Assembly: GCA_964408805.1 (NCBI GenBank)
Contig: CAYPAV010000010.1
Coordinates: 62,001-126,000 of the forward strand
Reading direction: 5' to 3'
From: CAYPAV01 sp964408805
Lineage (GTDB): Bacteria > Pseudomonadota > Alphaproteobacteria > UBA8366
Length of the DNA stretch: 64,000 nt
The notes under the pieces were generated by a model. The model saw only the letters and a list, made by a program, of their open reading frames with translations, did no database searches and was not told the DNA's origin. The position numbers were made by a program, and so were the translations under genes. Positions 17,010 to 25,364 of this stretch are shown in pieces (within the stretch, counting starts at the first letter, position 1; each line of letters starts with the position of its first letter).

Positions 17010-18188
17010 CTAAAGCAGTCCGCGCGCACCGAGATTGGCCATCAGGGCGGCACTGCCGAAGCGCCATGGGGCGACGGCGTCGGTGTGGTTGACCGTGTTG
17101 GCGAGGGTGCCGAGTTCGGGCGCGCGCATCGCCACTAGGTCGCCCACATGATGGGTGAAGCCGCCGCCCGGGCGGTCGCGGTCCTGGTTCGGGGTGAACA
17201 TGGTGCCGGTGAAAAGGATCAGGCCGTCCGGGTATTGATGATTGGCGTTCAGGGTTTGCGCCACCAACTCCTTGATGTCGCGGCTGATTTCCTTCATGGA
17301 ACTGCCGTCCTCCAGGCGGAAATTGTCGGTGCCTTCGACGGTTAGCGAGACATGAGCCGTTCGGATATCCTCGAGGGTGAAGGTTGTGTCGACCAAGCGG
17401 ATGAAAGGGCCGAGCGCGCAGGAGGCGTTGTTGTCCTTGGACCGGCCGAGCAGGAGGGCCGAGCGCCCCTCAACGTCGCGGAGGTTGACATCGTTGCCGA
17501 GGCAGGCGCCGACGATGCGCCCATCGGGCGCCGTCACGAGGACGACTTCGGGCTCGGGATTGTTCCAGGTCGAGGCCGGATGGATACCGATCTCGGCGCC
17601 GAAACCGACCGAGGACATCGGCGCTGCCTTGGTGAAGACCTCGACATCGGGGCCGATGCCGACCTCGAGATATTGCGACCACATATCGCGCTCCAGCAGC
17701 GTCGCCTTCACCTTCTCCGCCTCAGGCGAGCCCGGCGTGACTTCGGAGAGATCGGTGCCGATGGTCGAAAGAAGTTCCTCGCGAACCTCCCGGGCGAGGG
17801 CGGGGTCGCCGGACGTCCGCTCGTCGATCACCCGCTCCAACAGGCTGCGGACGAAGGTAACACCGCAGGCCTTGTGGGCCTGAAGGTCGGCCGGAGACAG
17901 GAACCAGGGTTTCGCCGGGTCGCGTGACGCAGCGATGCTGTTTGCCGCGATCTCGCGCAAATCGCCGAAGGGCGCGGTGGTCTCGCCGATGGTCGCCACA
18001 GGGTTCTCCAGCGCTAGCAAATGCGACATGGTGGGCGCGACGGCGCTTAGGTCGTGGAGTCCGTTGTCGCGGATCGCGACCACGGACGGTCCCTCCAGTT
18101 CCGGGCGCCAGACACGGCCGACGAGGGTTCCGGCGAAGCCGTCCTCGGGCAGGAATTCGTCCAGATATCGGGTCCAATCCAATGCCAT
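17010..18188 (-). CDS. Fumarylacetoacetate hydrolase family protein
   Basis: 392 residues with GGAGG before ATG 18188. The C-terminal FAH fold is seen from EVGIGPDVEVFTKAAPMSS through SVGFGAEIGIHPASTWNNPE (metal-ligand Glu region), VVLVTAPDGRIVG, GNDVNLRDVEGR and RPGGGFTHHVGD. The family cleaves C-C bonds or decarboxylates/hydrates 2-keto acids using Mg2+ or Mn2+. The long N-terminal extension is as in the roughly 390-residue subgroup found in sugar-acid and dicarboxylate operons. It is divergent from the PdxA-family gene. Confidence 0.88.
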   Translation of the reverse strand: MALDWTRYLDEFLPEDGFAGTLVGRVWRPELEGPSVVAIRDNGLHDLSAVAPTMSHLLALENPVATIGETTAPFGDLREIAANSIAASRDPAKPWFLSPADLQAHKACGVTFVRSLLERVIDERTSGDPALAREVREELLSTIGTDLSEVTPGSPEAEKVKATLLERDMWSQYLEVGIGPDVEVFTKAAPMSSVGFGAEIGIHPASTWNNPEPEVVLVTAPDGRIVGACLGNDVNLRDVEGRSALLLGRSKDNNASCALGPFIRLVDTTFTLEDIRTAHVSLTVEGTDNFRLEDGSSMKEISRDIKELVAQTLNANHQYPDGLILFTGTMFTPNQDRDRPGGGFTHHVGDLVAMRAPELGTLANTVNHTDAVAPWRFGSAALMANLGARGLL

Positions 18189-18268
18189 TTTCGCCTCCTC
18201 CAGGATTTCCCTAGCCCTCCCATGAATCTTTTCCTATGACAAGATGCCTAACCGGGAAGGATCGGAAC

Positions 18269-19264
18269 ATGACGGTACGGGTCGGAATGATGCTGGGCGA
18301 TCCGGGCGGGATCGGCGCCGAATTGACGGCGAAGGTTCTGTCCGCGATGGACGATCCGGACGATGTGGGCGTCGTCGTGGTCGCCGACCCGGTGCATCTT
18401 GAGGCCGGCCGGAAAGTGGCCGATGTTGCGCTGGCCACAGAACCGGTGGCGGGCGCCAACGACGTTGCGGTCACAGCCGGGACGATTCAAGTGCTGGCCC
18501 AGCCCCTCAAGGGTGGGGCGGCTTATCCGTCCGGCGAATCCCGGTCCGAGGGCGGGCGTTATATGCTCTCCTGTTTCGAGACCTTGCTGTCGCTTTACCG
18601 CGAGGACCGGATCGACTGCATTTGCTTCGCGCCGCTGAACAAGCATGCCTTGAAGCTCGGCGGTATGACCCATGCGGACGAATCCCACTGGATCGCCGAG
18701 CAGCTCGCTTTTCACGGCCATGTCGCCGAGCTGAACGTTACCGAAGGTCTCTGGACCTCGCGCGTTACCTCGCATGTGGCGATCCGCGAGGTCGCCGATC
18801 TGATTACCGAGGAAGGGGTTCAGGACGCCATCGAACTGATCGACGGGACCCTGAAGCGGGCGGGGAAGGAAAACCCCCGGATCATGGTTGCCGGTCTCAA
18901 CCCCCATGCGGGTGACAACGGCTCTTTCGGGCGCGAGGAACTGGACATCATCGGCCCCGCCGTCGAAGCCGCGAGCAAACGAGGCTTCCTCGCCGAAGGG
19001 CCGTTCTCGCCCGATACCATGTTCCTGACCGCGCGCCGCGAGGGCTTCGACGCCATCGTGACGATGTATCACGACCAGGGACAGATCGCGATGAAACTGA
19101 TGGATTTCGAGCATGGTGTTACGGTGCTGGGCAGCCTGCCGGTCCCCATCGCCACGCCGGCCCAAGGGTCCGCTTATGATATCGCCGGCAAGGGCGTCGC
19201 CAACTCCGGCGCCATGTCCGCGGCCTTCGCAATCGCCCGGAGAATGGGCGCGACCACGGCCTAA
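18269..19264 (+). CDS. PdxA-family 4-phospho-hydroxyacid dehydrogenase (4-hydroxythreonine-4-phosphate dehydrogenase-like)
   Basis: 331 residues, ATG 18269 after GGGAAGG. PdxA motifs are GDPGGIGAE near the start, AGLNPHAGDNGSFGREE (metal/substrate His) and TMYHDQGQIAMKLM near 280. The late loop reads TPAQGSAYDIAGKG where biosynthetic PdxA has TPDHGTA, and PdxA's SHRGHT-like region is ADESHW. With no pdx genes nearby and an FAH-family gene and TTT transporter as neighbours, a catabolic PdxA2-type role (oxidising a phosphorylated sugar acid) is more likely than pyridoxal synthesis. That is inference. Confidence 0.82.
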   Translation: MTVRVGMMLGDPGGIGAELTAKVLSAMDDPDDVGVVVVADPVHLEAGRKVADVALATEPVAGANDVAVTAGTIQVLAQPLKGGAAYPSGESRSEGGRYMLSCFETLLSLYREDRIDCICFAPLNKHALKLGGMTHADESHWIAEQLAFHGHVAELNVTEGLWTSRVTSHVAIREVADLITEEGVQDAIELIDGTLKRAGKENPRIMVAGLNPHAGDNGSFGREELDIIGPAVEAASKRGFLAEGPFSPDTMFLTARREGFDAIVTMYHDQGQIAMKLMDFEHGVTVLGSLPVPIATPAQGSAYDIAGKGVANSGAMSAAFAIARRMGATTA

Positions 19265-19274
19265 CTTCGCTGCC

Positions 19275-20069
19275 TCAACCCATGTGAAATTCGAGGATAT
19301 GGCGGTTCACTTCCGTCGCCCCCTCGAACTGAACCCAATGGCCGCAATCGGGCAGAAAATGGGCTCGAAGGTCAGGCCGCTTGCCGCGCAGAATTTCGGT
19401 GCGCGTGGCCGGGCTCGGATAGGCGAGTTTGTCTTCCGTGCCCCAGATTACCTGAAGGTCCGCCGTCATCCTGCCGACATCCGCCAGCACACGGTTCATG
19501 AAGCTCAGCTTGCGGCTGTCGAATTCGGTGCGGCGCGAATTCGCCAACTGCATCGCCATCACCGTCTCGTCGATGTTGGCGGGATCATGCAGCATCATTT
19601 GCAAAAGATTATGCCGGAGCACCTCGCGGACAGCCGGGTCCGAGAGATCGCCCTCGGGCAGGCGGCGCATGTCGAGGATCCGCTTCTTCGGATTGCCGAA
19701 GCCGCCGGGGCCGCACAAGGTCAGCTTTTGGATGCGCGGACCGAGGGCGGCCGCGAGCGCCGCCGAAAAGGTGGCGCCGAAGGAGAATCCGACGAGATGA
19801 ATCGGCGTTTCGGAAGCGGCGACGGCGTCGATCTTCGCGATCGCCATTGGCAGATATTCCTCGATGGACACGTCCGGACGGACCGCGTCCGATTCGCCGT
19901 AGCCCGGCATGTCGACCGCGCGAACCGTGAAGTGTTCGGCCAGCGGATCGATGTTTCGAACCCAATGCATGTGCGATCCGGCCCCGCCGTGGCACATCAC
20001 CATGACCGGCCCCGCGCCCGCCTCGACATAGGCGAGACCGTTCAACTGCTTCTTTCGCCAGTTCTTCAT
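19275..20069 (-). CDS. Alpha/beta hydrolase (MhpC/meta-cleavage type)
   Basis: 264 residues. It has the oxyanion motif MCHGGAGSHMHW, the nucleophile elbow VGFSFGATFSAALA (Ser near 95), acid region IWGTEDKLAYPSP and catalytic His in PDCGHWVQFEGATEVN. The overall pattern is that of C-C bond hydrolases and related esterases such as MhpC or BphD. It converges with the PdxA gene and diverges from tctC. No leader peptide is present. Substrate is unknown. Confidence 0.87.
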   Translation of the reverse strand: MKNWRKKQLNGLAYVEAGAGPVMVMCHGGAGSHMHWVRNIDPLAEHFTVRAVDMPGYGESDAVRPDVSIEEYLPMAIAKIDAVAASETPIHLVGFSFGATFSAALAAALGPRIQKLTLCGPGGFGNPKKRILDMRRLPEGDLSDPAVREVLRHNLLQMMLHDPANIDETVMAMQLANSRRTEFDSRKLSFMNRVLADVGRMTADLQVIWGTEDKLAYPSPATRTEILRGKRPDLRAHFLPDCGHWVQFEGATEVNRHILEFHMG

Positions 20070-20123
20070 GGAAGGCCCATCGGATCTTGATCGCGCGCCA
20101 GGAAAGGTATCGCGATCGGTATA

Positions 20124-20140
20124 TTAGCAAAATCCGCTAA
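20124..20140. promoter_or_regulatory. Inverted repeat upstream of tctC, candidate operator
   Basis: TTAGC-N7-GCTAA, a perfect 5-base inverted repeat in the 188-base divergent region between the alpha/beta hydrolase and tctC. The spacing suits a dimeric regulator such as LysR or GntR type. No regulator gene is adjacent. Confidence 0.35.
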
Positions 20141-20257
20141 CAACCAGGGAAGATTGACAGAAAGGCATTTCTCGTCTGACACTCCGGCAACGGGCCAAAC
20201 GGTTCTCGCAAAAAATATCAAGAAAACGGATCAGAATTTATTTTGGGAGGAGACACG

Positions 20258-21283
20258 ATGACTGAATTTTGGACGCCGACGCGGCGCCGGTTCCTGCAAG
20301 GTTCGACGGCGGTTCTAGGGGCCGCGACGCTTCCTTTTGGGGCAATTGGGGCGGGTTTTCCGGACCATAACTTGAAAGTTTTCGTGCCGACCCGCGAAGG
20401 CGGCGGCGCCGACCGGAACCTTCGAGCCTTCACGGGTGTCTGGAAGGGCTATTTGAAGACCAATTTCGAGCCCGCCTTCTATCCGGGGGCCGCGGGCCGG
20501 GTCGGTTACGAGACCTACATGGGGAAGGCGCCGGACGACTGCTACAACCTGCTATTCGGCAATATGGGGCCCGAAGTGCTGAACTGGGTGGTGAAGAAGC
20601 CGACTTTCAGCCTCGACGACTATTTCTATTTCGGCCGCGTCGATGTCGATCCCAGCACCGTTTTCGTCAGCGCGAAAAGCAAGTTCCGGACGATCGACGA
20701 CGTCATTGCCGAGGGCAAGAAGCGCACCCTCAATGTCGGTACCAGCCGGCTTGCGCACCCGGCCTCCATAGGCATCCTGGCGGTCGGCGAAAAAACCGGC
20801 GCCAAGTTCAACCTGATCCCGTTGTCGGGCGGCAAAAATACGATCGCGGGCGTGGTGACGGGCGAGATGGACCTTGGTGTTCTGCCGTCCGGCAGCGTCG
20901 CCAAGAAGGGTACCAAGGTTCTTCGGACATTGCTTGTCTTCGATGACAAGAATCGTCTCGGCCAGCGGCTGAGCTCTCATGGCGTGGTGGCGCCGACTGC
21001 GAACGGGCATCTCGGCATGGATCTGCCGCCCCTTGTTTCGGCGCGCGCCTTCGCGATCCAGCGCTCGGCGGTCAAGAAGTATCCGGACCGATTCAAGGTA
21101 TTGAACGACAGCTTGGTCAAGGTGTTCGCCGATCCGGCATACAAGAAGGCGGTGAAGAAGACCAAGGCGCCGTGGGAAAACATCCGCTACGGCGATGCCG
21201 AGGCCTGCGCGGCCTATGTCAAGGACATCACCGCCGTCGGCGAGCGGTTCAAGGGATTGATCACCGGCAAGAAGAAGGGCTGA
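20258..21283 (+). CDS. tctC: Tripartite tricarboxylate transporter substrate-binding protein (TctC-like)
   Basis: 341 residues, start ATG 20258 after GGGAGGAG. It carries a Tat-type signal (TPTRRRFLQGSTAVLGAA), so it is exported folded to the periplasm. The Bug-fold domain includes FVPTREGGGADRNLRAF, AAGRVGYETYMGKAPDD and GALP-like PLSGGKNTIAGVVTGEMDLG. TctC captures a carboxylate for the TctAB channel. It is followed 74 bases later by tctB. The protein is more divergent than typical TctC. The cargo could match the nearby FAH/PdxA enzymes. Confidence 0.82.
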   Translation: MTEFWTPTRRRFLQGSTAVLGAATLPFGAIGAGFPDHNLKVFVPTREGGGADRNLRAFTGVWKGYLKTNFEPAFYPGAAGRVGYETYMGKAPDDCYNLLFGNMGPEVLNWVVKKPTFSLDDYFYFGRVDVDPSTVFVSAKSKFRTIDDVIAEGKKRTLNVGTSRLAHPASIGILAVGEKTGAKFNLIPLSGGKNTIAGVVTGEMDLGVLPSGSVAKKGTKVLRTLLVFDDKNRLGQRLSSHGVVAPTANGHLGMDLPPLVSARAFAIQRSAVKKYPDRFKVLNDSLVKVFADPAYKKAVKKTKAPWENIRYGDAEACAAYVKDITAVGERFKGLITGKKKG

Positions 21284-21303
21284 CGCGCCGGTGTCGTTTT
21301 GTG

Positions 21304-21331
21304 CCGCGGGGCGGCCGTTGTCGCCCCGCGG
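21304..21331. terminator. Strong hairpin between tctC and tctB
   Basis: A perfect 10-base GC-rich stem (21304-21313 with 21322-21331) and 8-base loop in the 74-base gap. There is no following T-run, so it is more likely an attenuator or an mRNA-stabilising processing stem that keeps the binding-protein message in excess over the channel genes. Confidence 0.5.
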
Positions 21332-21357
21332 TGTCATCCCCCGACAAGAGGCATTTC

Positions 21358-21870
21358 ATGAGCGATCCCTCGGACGTGCTTGAGGGCGAGAAAACTTCCA
21401 TCGGCGGCGAGTTAATTCTTCCAGCGGTCGGGTTCGTCTTCACGCTTTATTATTTCGTGACGATCTGGGAATCGCCCTGGACCGCCCAGGTCAGTGCGTT
21501 CGGCATCGGTTCGGTTCTGCTGCTGCTGATCTTCATTTTGTTCGTTCGGGCGATGCGCGGTCGGTTGGCCGGCCGTGTGGATTTCGGTTTTGCCGCTGTC
21601 GCCGCGCCGCGCCGGCTTCTTCGAACGCGGCTACTGCTGTTTATCTTGACCATCGCCTACATCGGTTTCGTCGATTGGCTGGGCTTCACCATCACGAGCT
21701 TCCTCTTTCTGTTCCTCGCCATGTTCCTGCTGGGCGGCGGGCGGAACCCGCGAATGGCGGCGGGCCTATCGGTAACCTTGGCGCTGCTCGGCTACACCTT
21801 GTTCATCTTCGCCTTCGAAACGCGCTTCCCCGACGGCCCTTTCGAGGCGCTGATCAAGGGACTGATGTGA
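21358..21870 (+). CDS. tctB: Tripartite tricarboxylate transporter small membrane subunit TctB
   Basis: 170 residues, start ATG 21358. Four hydrophobic segments are visible (LPAVGFVFTLYYFVTIW, VLLLLIFILFV, LLFILTIAYIGFVDWLGF, AAGLSVTLALLGYTLFIFAF), the layout of TctB. The C-terminal FETRFPDGPFEALI is close to the usual LP-x-G ending. It lies between tctC and tctA and stops 1 base before the tctA ATG, so coupling is likely. It is the poorly conserved subunit, identified mainly by context. Confidence 0.85.
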   Translation: MSDPSDVLEGEKTSIGGELILPAVGFVFTLYYFVTIWESPWTAQVSAFGIGSVLLLLIFILFVRAMRGRLAGRVDFGFAAVAAPRRLLRTRLLLFILTIAYIGFVDWLGFTITSFLFLFLAMFLLGGGRNPRMAAGLSVTLALLGYTLFIFAFETRFPDGPFEALIKGLM

Positions 21871-21871
21871 A

Positions 21872-23383
21872 ATGGAATTCGACTGGGAAATCTTCGGACC
21901 GCTGTTTGCCCATACGCTCGGGTTTTGGTGGGTCATCCTTCCGGCGGTGTTCCTGGGCCTCGTCGTTGGCGCCATTCCGGGGTTCAGCGCCGCCAACACG
22001 ATCATCATCCTTCTGCCGCTCACGCTCGCGATGAATGTCGAGATCGGCTTGATCTTCATGGTGGCGCTCTATTGTTCGTCGCGCATGGGCGCCGGTATCC
22101 CGGCCATTCTGGTCAATATTCCGGGGACCGCGGGGGCGGCGGCGACGCCGCTCGACGGCTATCCGATGACCCAGCAGGGGCGGGGTCAGCAGGCGCTTGC
22201 CATCTCCTTCGTCGCCTCGACAGCGGGCGGGCTCCTGACGACCCTGATTGCGCTTCTGATCATGCCGTGGCTGGCCGAGGTCGCGTTCTATCTGCACAGC
22301 GTCGAGATGATCGTCATAATGCTGTTCGGCATCTCGCTGATCGCCACCATCGCGGCGCGCGACACCTTGAAGGGATTGCTCGCCGGATTTCTCGGTCTGA
22401 TGATCGGCTCGATCGGCGCCGATCACGTTTACGCCACACCGCGCGGGACGATGGGGTTCCTCGAGCTTTACGACGGCGTGCCCCTGATCCCCGCCCTAGT
22501 TGGTCTTTTTGCACTTTCCGAGGCGTTCCTCGTCATCGAGGGCGAATCGATCCTCAGCGAGCGCGGCCGCGAGGCGATGCGAAAAGCCGGCTGGGCCGAG
22601 ACCTTCGAAGGGGTGCGCATCGCCGCCGGCAAGTGGTGGCATATCATCTGGACCGGATTCATCGGTCTAGTGATCGGCGTGGTGCCGGGGGCGGGGGCGG
22701 CGATCGCCTCCTTCGTCGCCTATCAGCAGTCACGCGCCTTCTCGAAGACGCCAGAGAAATACGGCACCGGCCATGTCGAGGGGCTGGTGGCGCCGGAATC
22801 GGCGAATAATGGGGTGACCGCCGGCACCTTGGTGCCGCTCTTGGTGATTGGCATTCCGGGCGGCGCCACGGCGGCGATCATGCTGGTCGTGCTGCAGTAT
22901 CACGGGGTCACGGTGGGGCCCGAGCTCTTCATCGAGGATGCCGAGCTGGCCTATGGCGTGTTCACCTCAATGGCGGTGACCTACGCCTTGATGGCGTTCA
23001 CGATCCTGCCGCTCGCGCGGTATATGTCGCGGGTCACGACCGTCTCGACGACCTATATGGCGCCGGTGATCATCTCCTTTACCCTGGTCGGCGCCTTCGT
23101 GCCTCGTGAATACGGGTTCGACATGTATCTGGCGCTCGCCTTCGGGATTATCGGGTATATCGCCCGCAAGACCGGCTACCACGTCGCGGCAATCCTGATT
23201 GGCGTCATCCTGGGGCCGCTTTTGGAACAGTATTTCCTGCGCGCGATGAAGATGTCGGGAGGCGATCTCGGTGTGCTGTTCTCGTCGCGCCTCGGCAATG
23301 CCCTTTGGGTCCTGCTGGTCCTTTCGCTGGTCGCCCCCTCGGTCGCGGCCTGGTGGCGGGCGCGGCGCGACCGCGCAGCTTAG
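21872..23383 (+). CDS. tctA: Tripartite tricarboxylate transporter large permease TctA
   Basis: 503 residues with about eleven membrane segments. TctA signatures are GAIPGFSAANTIIILLPL near residues 35-52, NIPGTAGAAATPLDGYPM near 85, VPGAGAAIASFVAYQQSR near 270 and APESANNGVTAGTLVPLL near 305, followed by GIPGGATAAIMLVVL. It moves carboxylates using the ion gradient, fed by TctC. It converges with the TPR gene on the opposite strand (2-base gap). Confidence 0.95.
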   Translation: MEFDWEIFGPLFAHTLGFWWVILPAVFLGLVVGAIPGFSAANTIIILLPLTLAMNVEIGLIFMVALYCSSRMGAGIPAILVNIPGTAGAAATPLDGYPMTQQGRGQQALAISFVASTAGGLLTTLIALLIMPWLAEVAFYLHSVEMIVIMLFGISLIATIAARDTLKGLLAGFLGLMIGSIGADHVYATPRGTMGFLELYDGVPLIPALVGLFALSEAFLVIEGESILSERGREAMRKAGWAETFEGVRIAAGKWWHIIWTGFIGLVIGVVPGAGAAIASFVAYQQSRAFSKTPEKYGTGHVEGLVAPESANNGVTAGTLVPLLVIGIPGGATAAIMLVVLQYHGVTVGPELFIEDAELAYGVFTSMAVTYALMAFTILPLARYMSRVTTVSTTYMAPVIISFTLVGAFVPREYGFDMYLALAFGIIGYIARKTGYHVAAILIGVILGPLLEQYFLRAMKMSGGDLGVLFSSRLGNALWVLLVLSLVAPSVAAWWRARRDRAA

Positions 23384-23385
23384 TC

Positions 23386-24228
23386 CTATTTGGTAAGGCG
23401 ATCCGCCAGCCAATCCGAGGTCGTCCCCGCGGAGTGCGCGCGGAGATAGTCTGTTCGCGCCGGTCGGGTTTTGCCGAGCGCTTCATTGGCGAAGCCGCGG
23501 AAAAGGAAGGCGAGACCGTAGAATTTCCTGTTGCGGATCGCGCGCGTCAATTCCCTGACCGCCGCTTGGTAACGGCCCTTGCGAAGATGGATCAGGCCGC
23601 GGTTTACCATCGCTTCCGGATAGTTCGGCTTTAGGCGGAGCGCCATATTAAACTCAGCCATCGCCTTGTCGTAGGCGCCGACCGCTTCATACACCGCTCC
23701 CCTGTGGTTGTAGGCGGCCGCATATTCAGAGTCGATCTCGATCGCCTTGTCGAAATCGTCGAGGGCGCGCTGCAAGGCACCGCCTTCGAGGTAAAGCGTC
23801 CCGCGATTGTTCCAGGCGTCGGGCTGGCCGGGATCGAGTTTGATCGCCTTGTTGAAATCCCGCTGAGCCGAGTTGACATCGCCGAGACGAAACTGCGCCC
23901 GGCCGTGATTGACGTGCGCGGCGGCCAGCGACTTGTCGAACCGGATCGCGATCGCGCAGTCACGCGCGGCCTGCGAGCCGTCGTCGCCGAGCTCGAGGCG
24001 AATCCAGCATCGGTTATTGTAGATTTTCGCCAGAACTTCGCGATCGACATCCTTGGCCGTGGTGACCTTGGTGCAGGATTTCAGGCCCTTCGAGAGAGCG
24101 GCTTTATCGGTTGCCAGAGTGCCCTGGTAGCACGCGATCGCGAGTTGCTCGATCGTCTCCGCCCTCGCGTCGACGGAGAGGCCGAGGACAAGACCGCCAA
24201 CGAACAATATGGCCGAACGAGAAATCAT
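23386..24228 (-). CDS. Secreted tetratricopeptide-repeat protein
   Basis: 280 residues. A Sec signal (SAILFVGGLVLGLSVDARA) is followed by a Cys-containing start and about five to six TPR units, with repeated AAYNHRGAVYEAVGAYDKAM, AWNNRGTLYLEGGALQRAL and AMVNRGLIHLRKGRYQAAV patterns. It would be a periplasmic scaffold. Its ATG overlaps the stop of the upstream gene (ATGA, 24225-24228), so the two are co-translated and likely act together. No catalytic domain is seen. Confidence 0.88.
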   Translation of the reverse strand: MISRSAILFVGGLVLGLSVDARAETIEQLAIACYQGTLATDKAALSKGLKSCTKVTTAKDVDREVLAKIYNNRCWIRLELGDDGSQAARDCAIAIRFDKSLAAAHVNHGRAQFRLGDVNSAQRDFNKAIKLDPGQPDAWNNRGTLYLEGGALQRALDDFDKAIEIDSEYAAAYNHRGAVYEAVGAYDKAMAEFNMALRLKPNYPEAMVNRGLIHLRKGRYQAAVRELTRAIRNRKFYGLAFLFRGFANEALGKTRPARTDYLRAHSAGTTSDWLADRLTK

Positions 24229-25148
24229 TTCTTGTCGTCCTTTTCCCGCCGGTCCGACTTTCGGCGGCGTTTTTTGTCGGATCGGCGGTCTTCCTTACCC
24301 TCTCTTCGGTCATCCTTTTCGCCGCGCCGCTCGTCTGCTCGCCGTTCCTTCGGCTTGCCGTCTTCCGCTGGCGGCGGTGCGCCGCGGCGATTGGATTTCC
24401 GCCGTTCGACGCCGTCCGGCGGGCCGGCGCTGCTCTTGCGCCGGTCCTGGCGATCGCGCCGGTCACCCGGGGCCTTTTGGTTCCGGCGACGCCGGCTCTC
24501 GAAGATGATTCCGCCGCCGCCGCCCACGGCGAGCACGCCGCCGCCGATGAGCGTAAAGAATACCCAGCTCGGCATCGAATCGTCTTCGATGAGCGCGCCG
24601 ATCCCGGTTCTGTTCAGGACGATGGGGTACTTACCGCCGCGCATGACCCGTGGATTGAAGTCGAGTTTCGATTTAGCCGGCTTCCGGAACAATGCCAGAA
24701 TATCGAGGGGAAACCGCGTCAGGCTCTTGCAGCGCGGATTTATTCCCGGCATTTCGGTGAATTCGCTGCCCATGCCCAAGGGCCGATGACCTTGCAAAAC
24801 AAATATTTTATTAAATTTTATCTTTGGGAACGCCTTTCTTATTTCAGGACCTATAGAATTTGCAACAAATTTAAGAGTATAAGTTTTCTTTTTTCTTTTA
24901 ATTCTTTCAATAGCGATAGCTATTACTTGATTAATAGTTCGAAGCTTGTCACACACTTTCTTCACATCATCCGGATTGGTCAGCTCCGGCATGATCGTGA
25001 CATAGGCTTTTTGAATTCGCCGGCGGGGCGGTTTGTATTGTACGGCGATCGAGTCGATTTGGAGCGGGATGCTGACGGGCGGAGTCTCGGCGGCACTGGC
25101 CGAGATGGGCCAAAGAATTAAAAGCAGGTATACCAAGTGCCGGCGCAT
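24225..25148 (-). CDS. Hypothetical single-pass membrane protein with charged Arg/Asp cytoplasmic tail and AT-rich core
   Basis: 307 residues, not assigned to a known family. A signal peptide (MRRHLVYLLLILWPISASA) leads to an extracytoplasmic domain (about 22-192), then a Gly-rich membrane segment (SWVFFTLIGGGVLAVGGGGG, about 194-216) and a 91-residue tail made almost wholly of DRR, ERR and KKR repeats. The middle of the outer domain (about residues 60-120; bases 24795-24965) is strongly AT-rich with AAA, ATA and TTA codons, unlike the rest of the gene. The domain layout faintly recalls FliL-like proteins (VTIMPELTNPDDVKKV..), but this is weak. It is coupled to the TPR gene and divergent from sat. 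Confidence 0.8.
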   Translation of the reverse strand: MRRHLVYLLLILWPISASAAETPPVSIPLQIDSIAVQYKPPRRRIQKAYVTIMPELTNPDDVKKVCDKLRTINQVIAIAIERIKRKKKTYTLKFVANSIGPEIRKAFPKIKFNKIFVLQGHRPLGMGSEFTEMPGINPRCKSLTRFPLDILALFRKPAKSKLDFNPRVMRGGKYPIVLNRTGIGALIEDDSMPSWVFFTLIGGGVLAVGGGGGIIFESRRRRNQKAPGDRRDRQDRRKSSAGPPDGVERRKSNRRGAPPPAEDGKPKERRADERRGEKDDRREGKEDRRSDKKRRRKSDRREKDDKK

Positions 25149-25314
25149 TCGTCGGTCCGTTTCGCTGTTCCGCGCCCCGTCGCGCGCGCATCGGCGAGAG
25201 GGTCGGTCCGTCAAAAAATTACACGTATCTTCCGGATTCTACGGGACGATGGTTATTTAATGGTTAACGCGCCGAAGGCGACCGGTTCTCTTCCCATATT
25301 CGAAACCAAGATGT

Positions 25315-25332
25315 ATGAATGCGAAAATTCAT
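25315..25332. promoter_or_regulatory. Inverted repeat upstream of sat
   Basis: ATGAAT-N6-ATTCAT, a perfect 6-base inverted repeat 33 bases before the sat ATG in the 216-base divergent region. Size and position fit an operator for a dimeric regulator controlling sulfur oxidation genes; the regulator is unknown. Confidence 0.4.
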
Positions 25333-25364
25333 GCCGTTGGGGCGGCGAGCGGGAGAACAATAGA

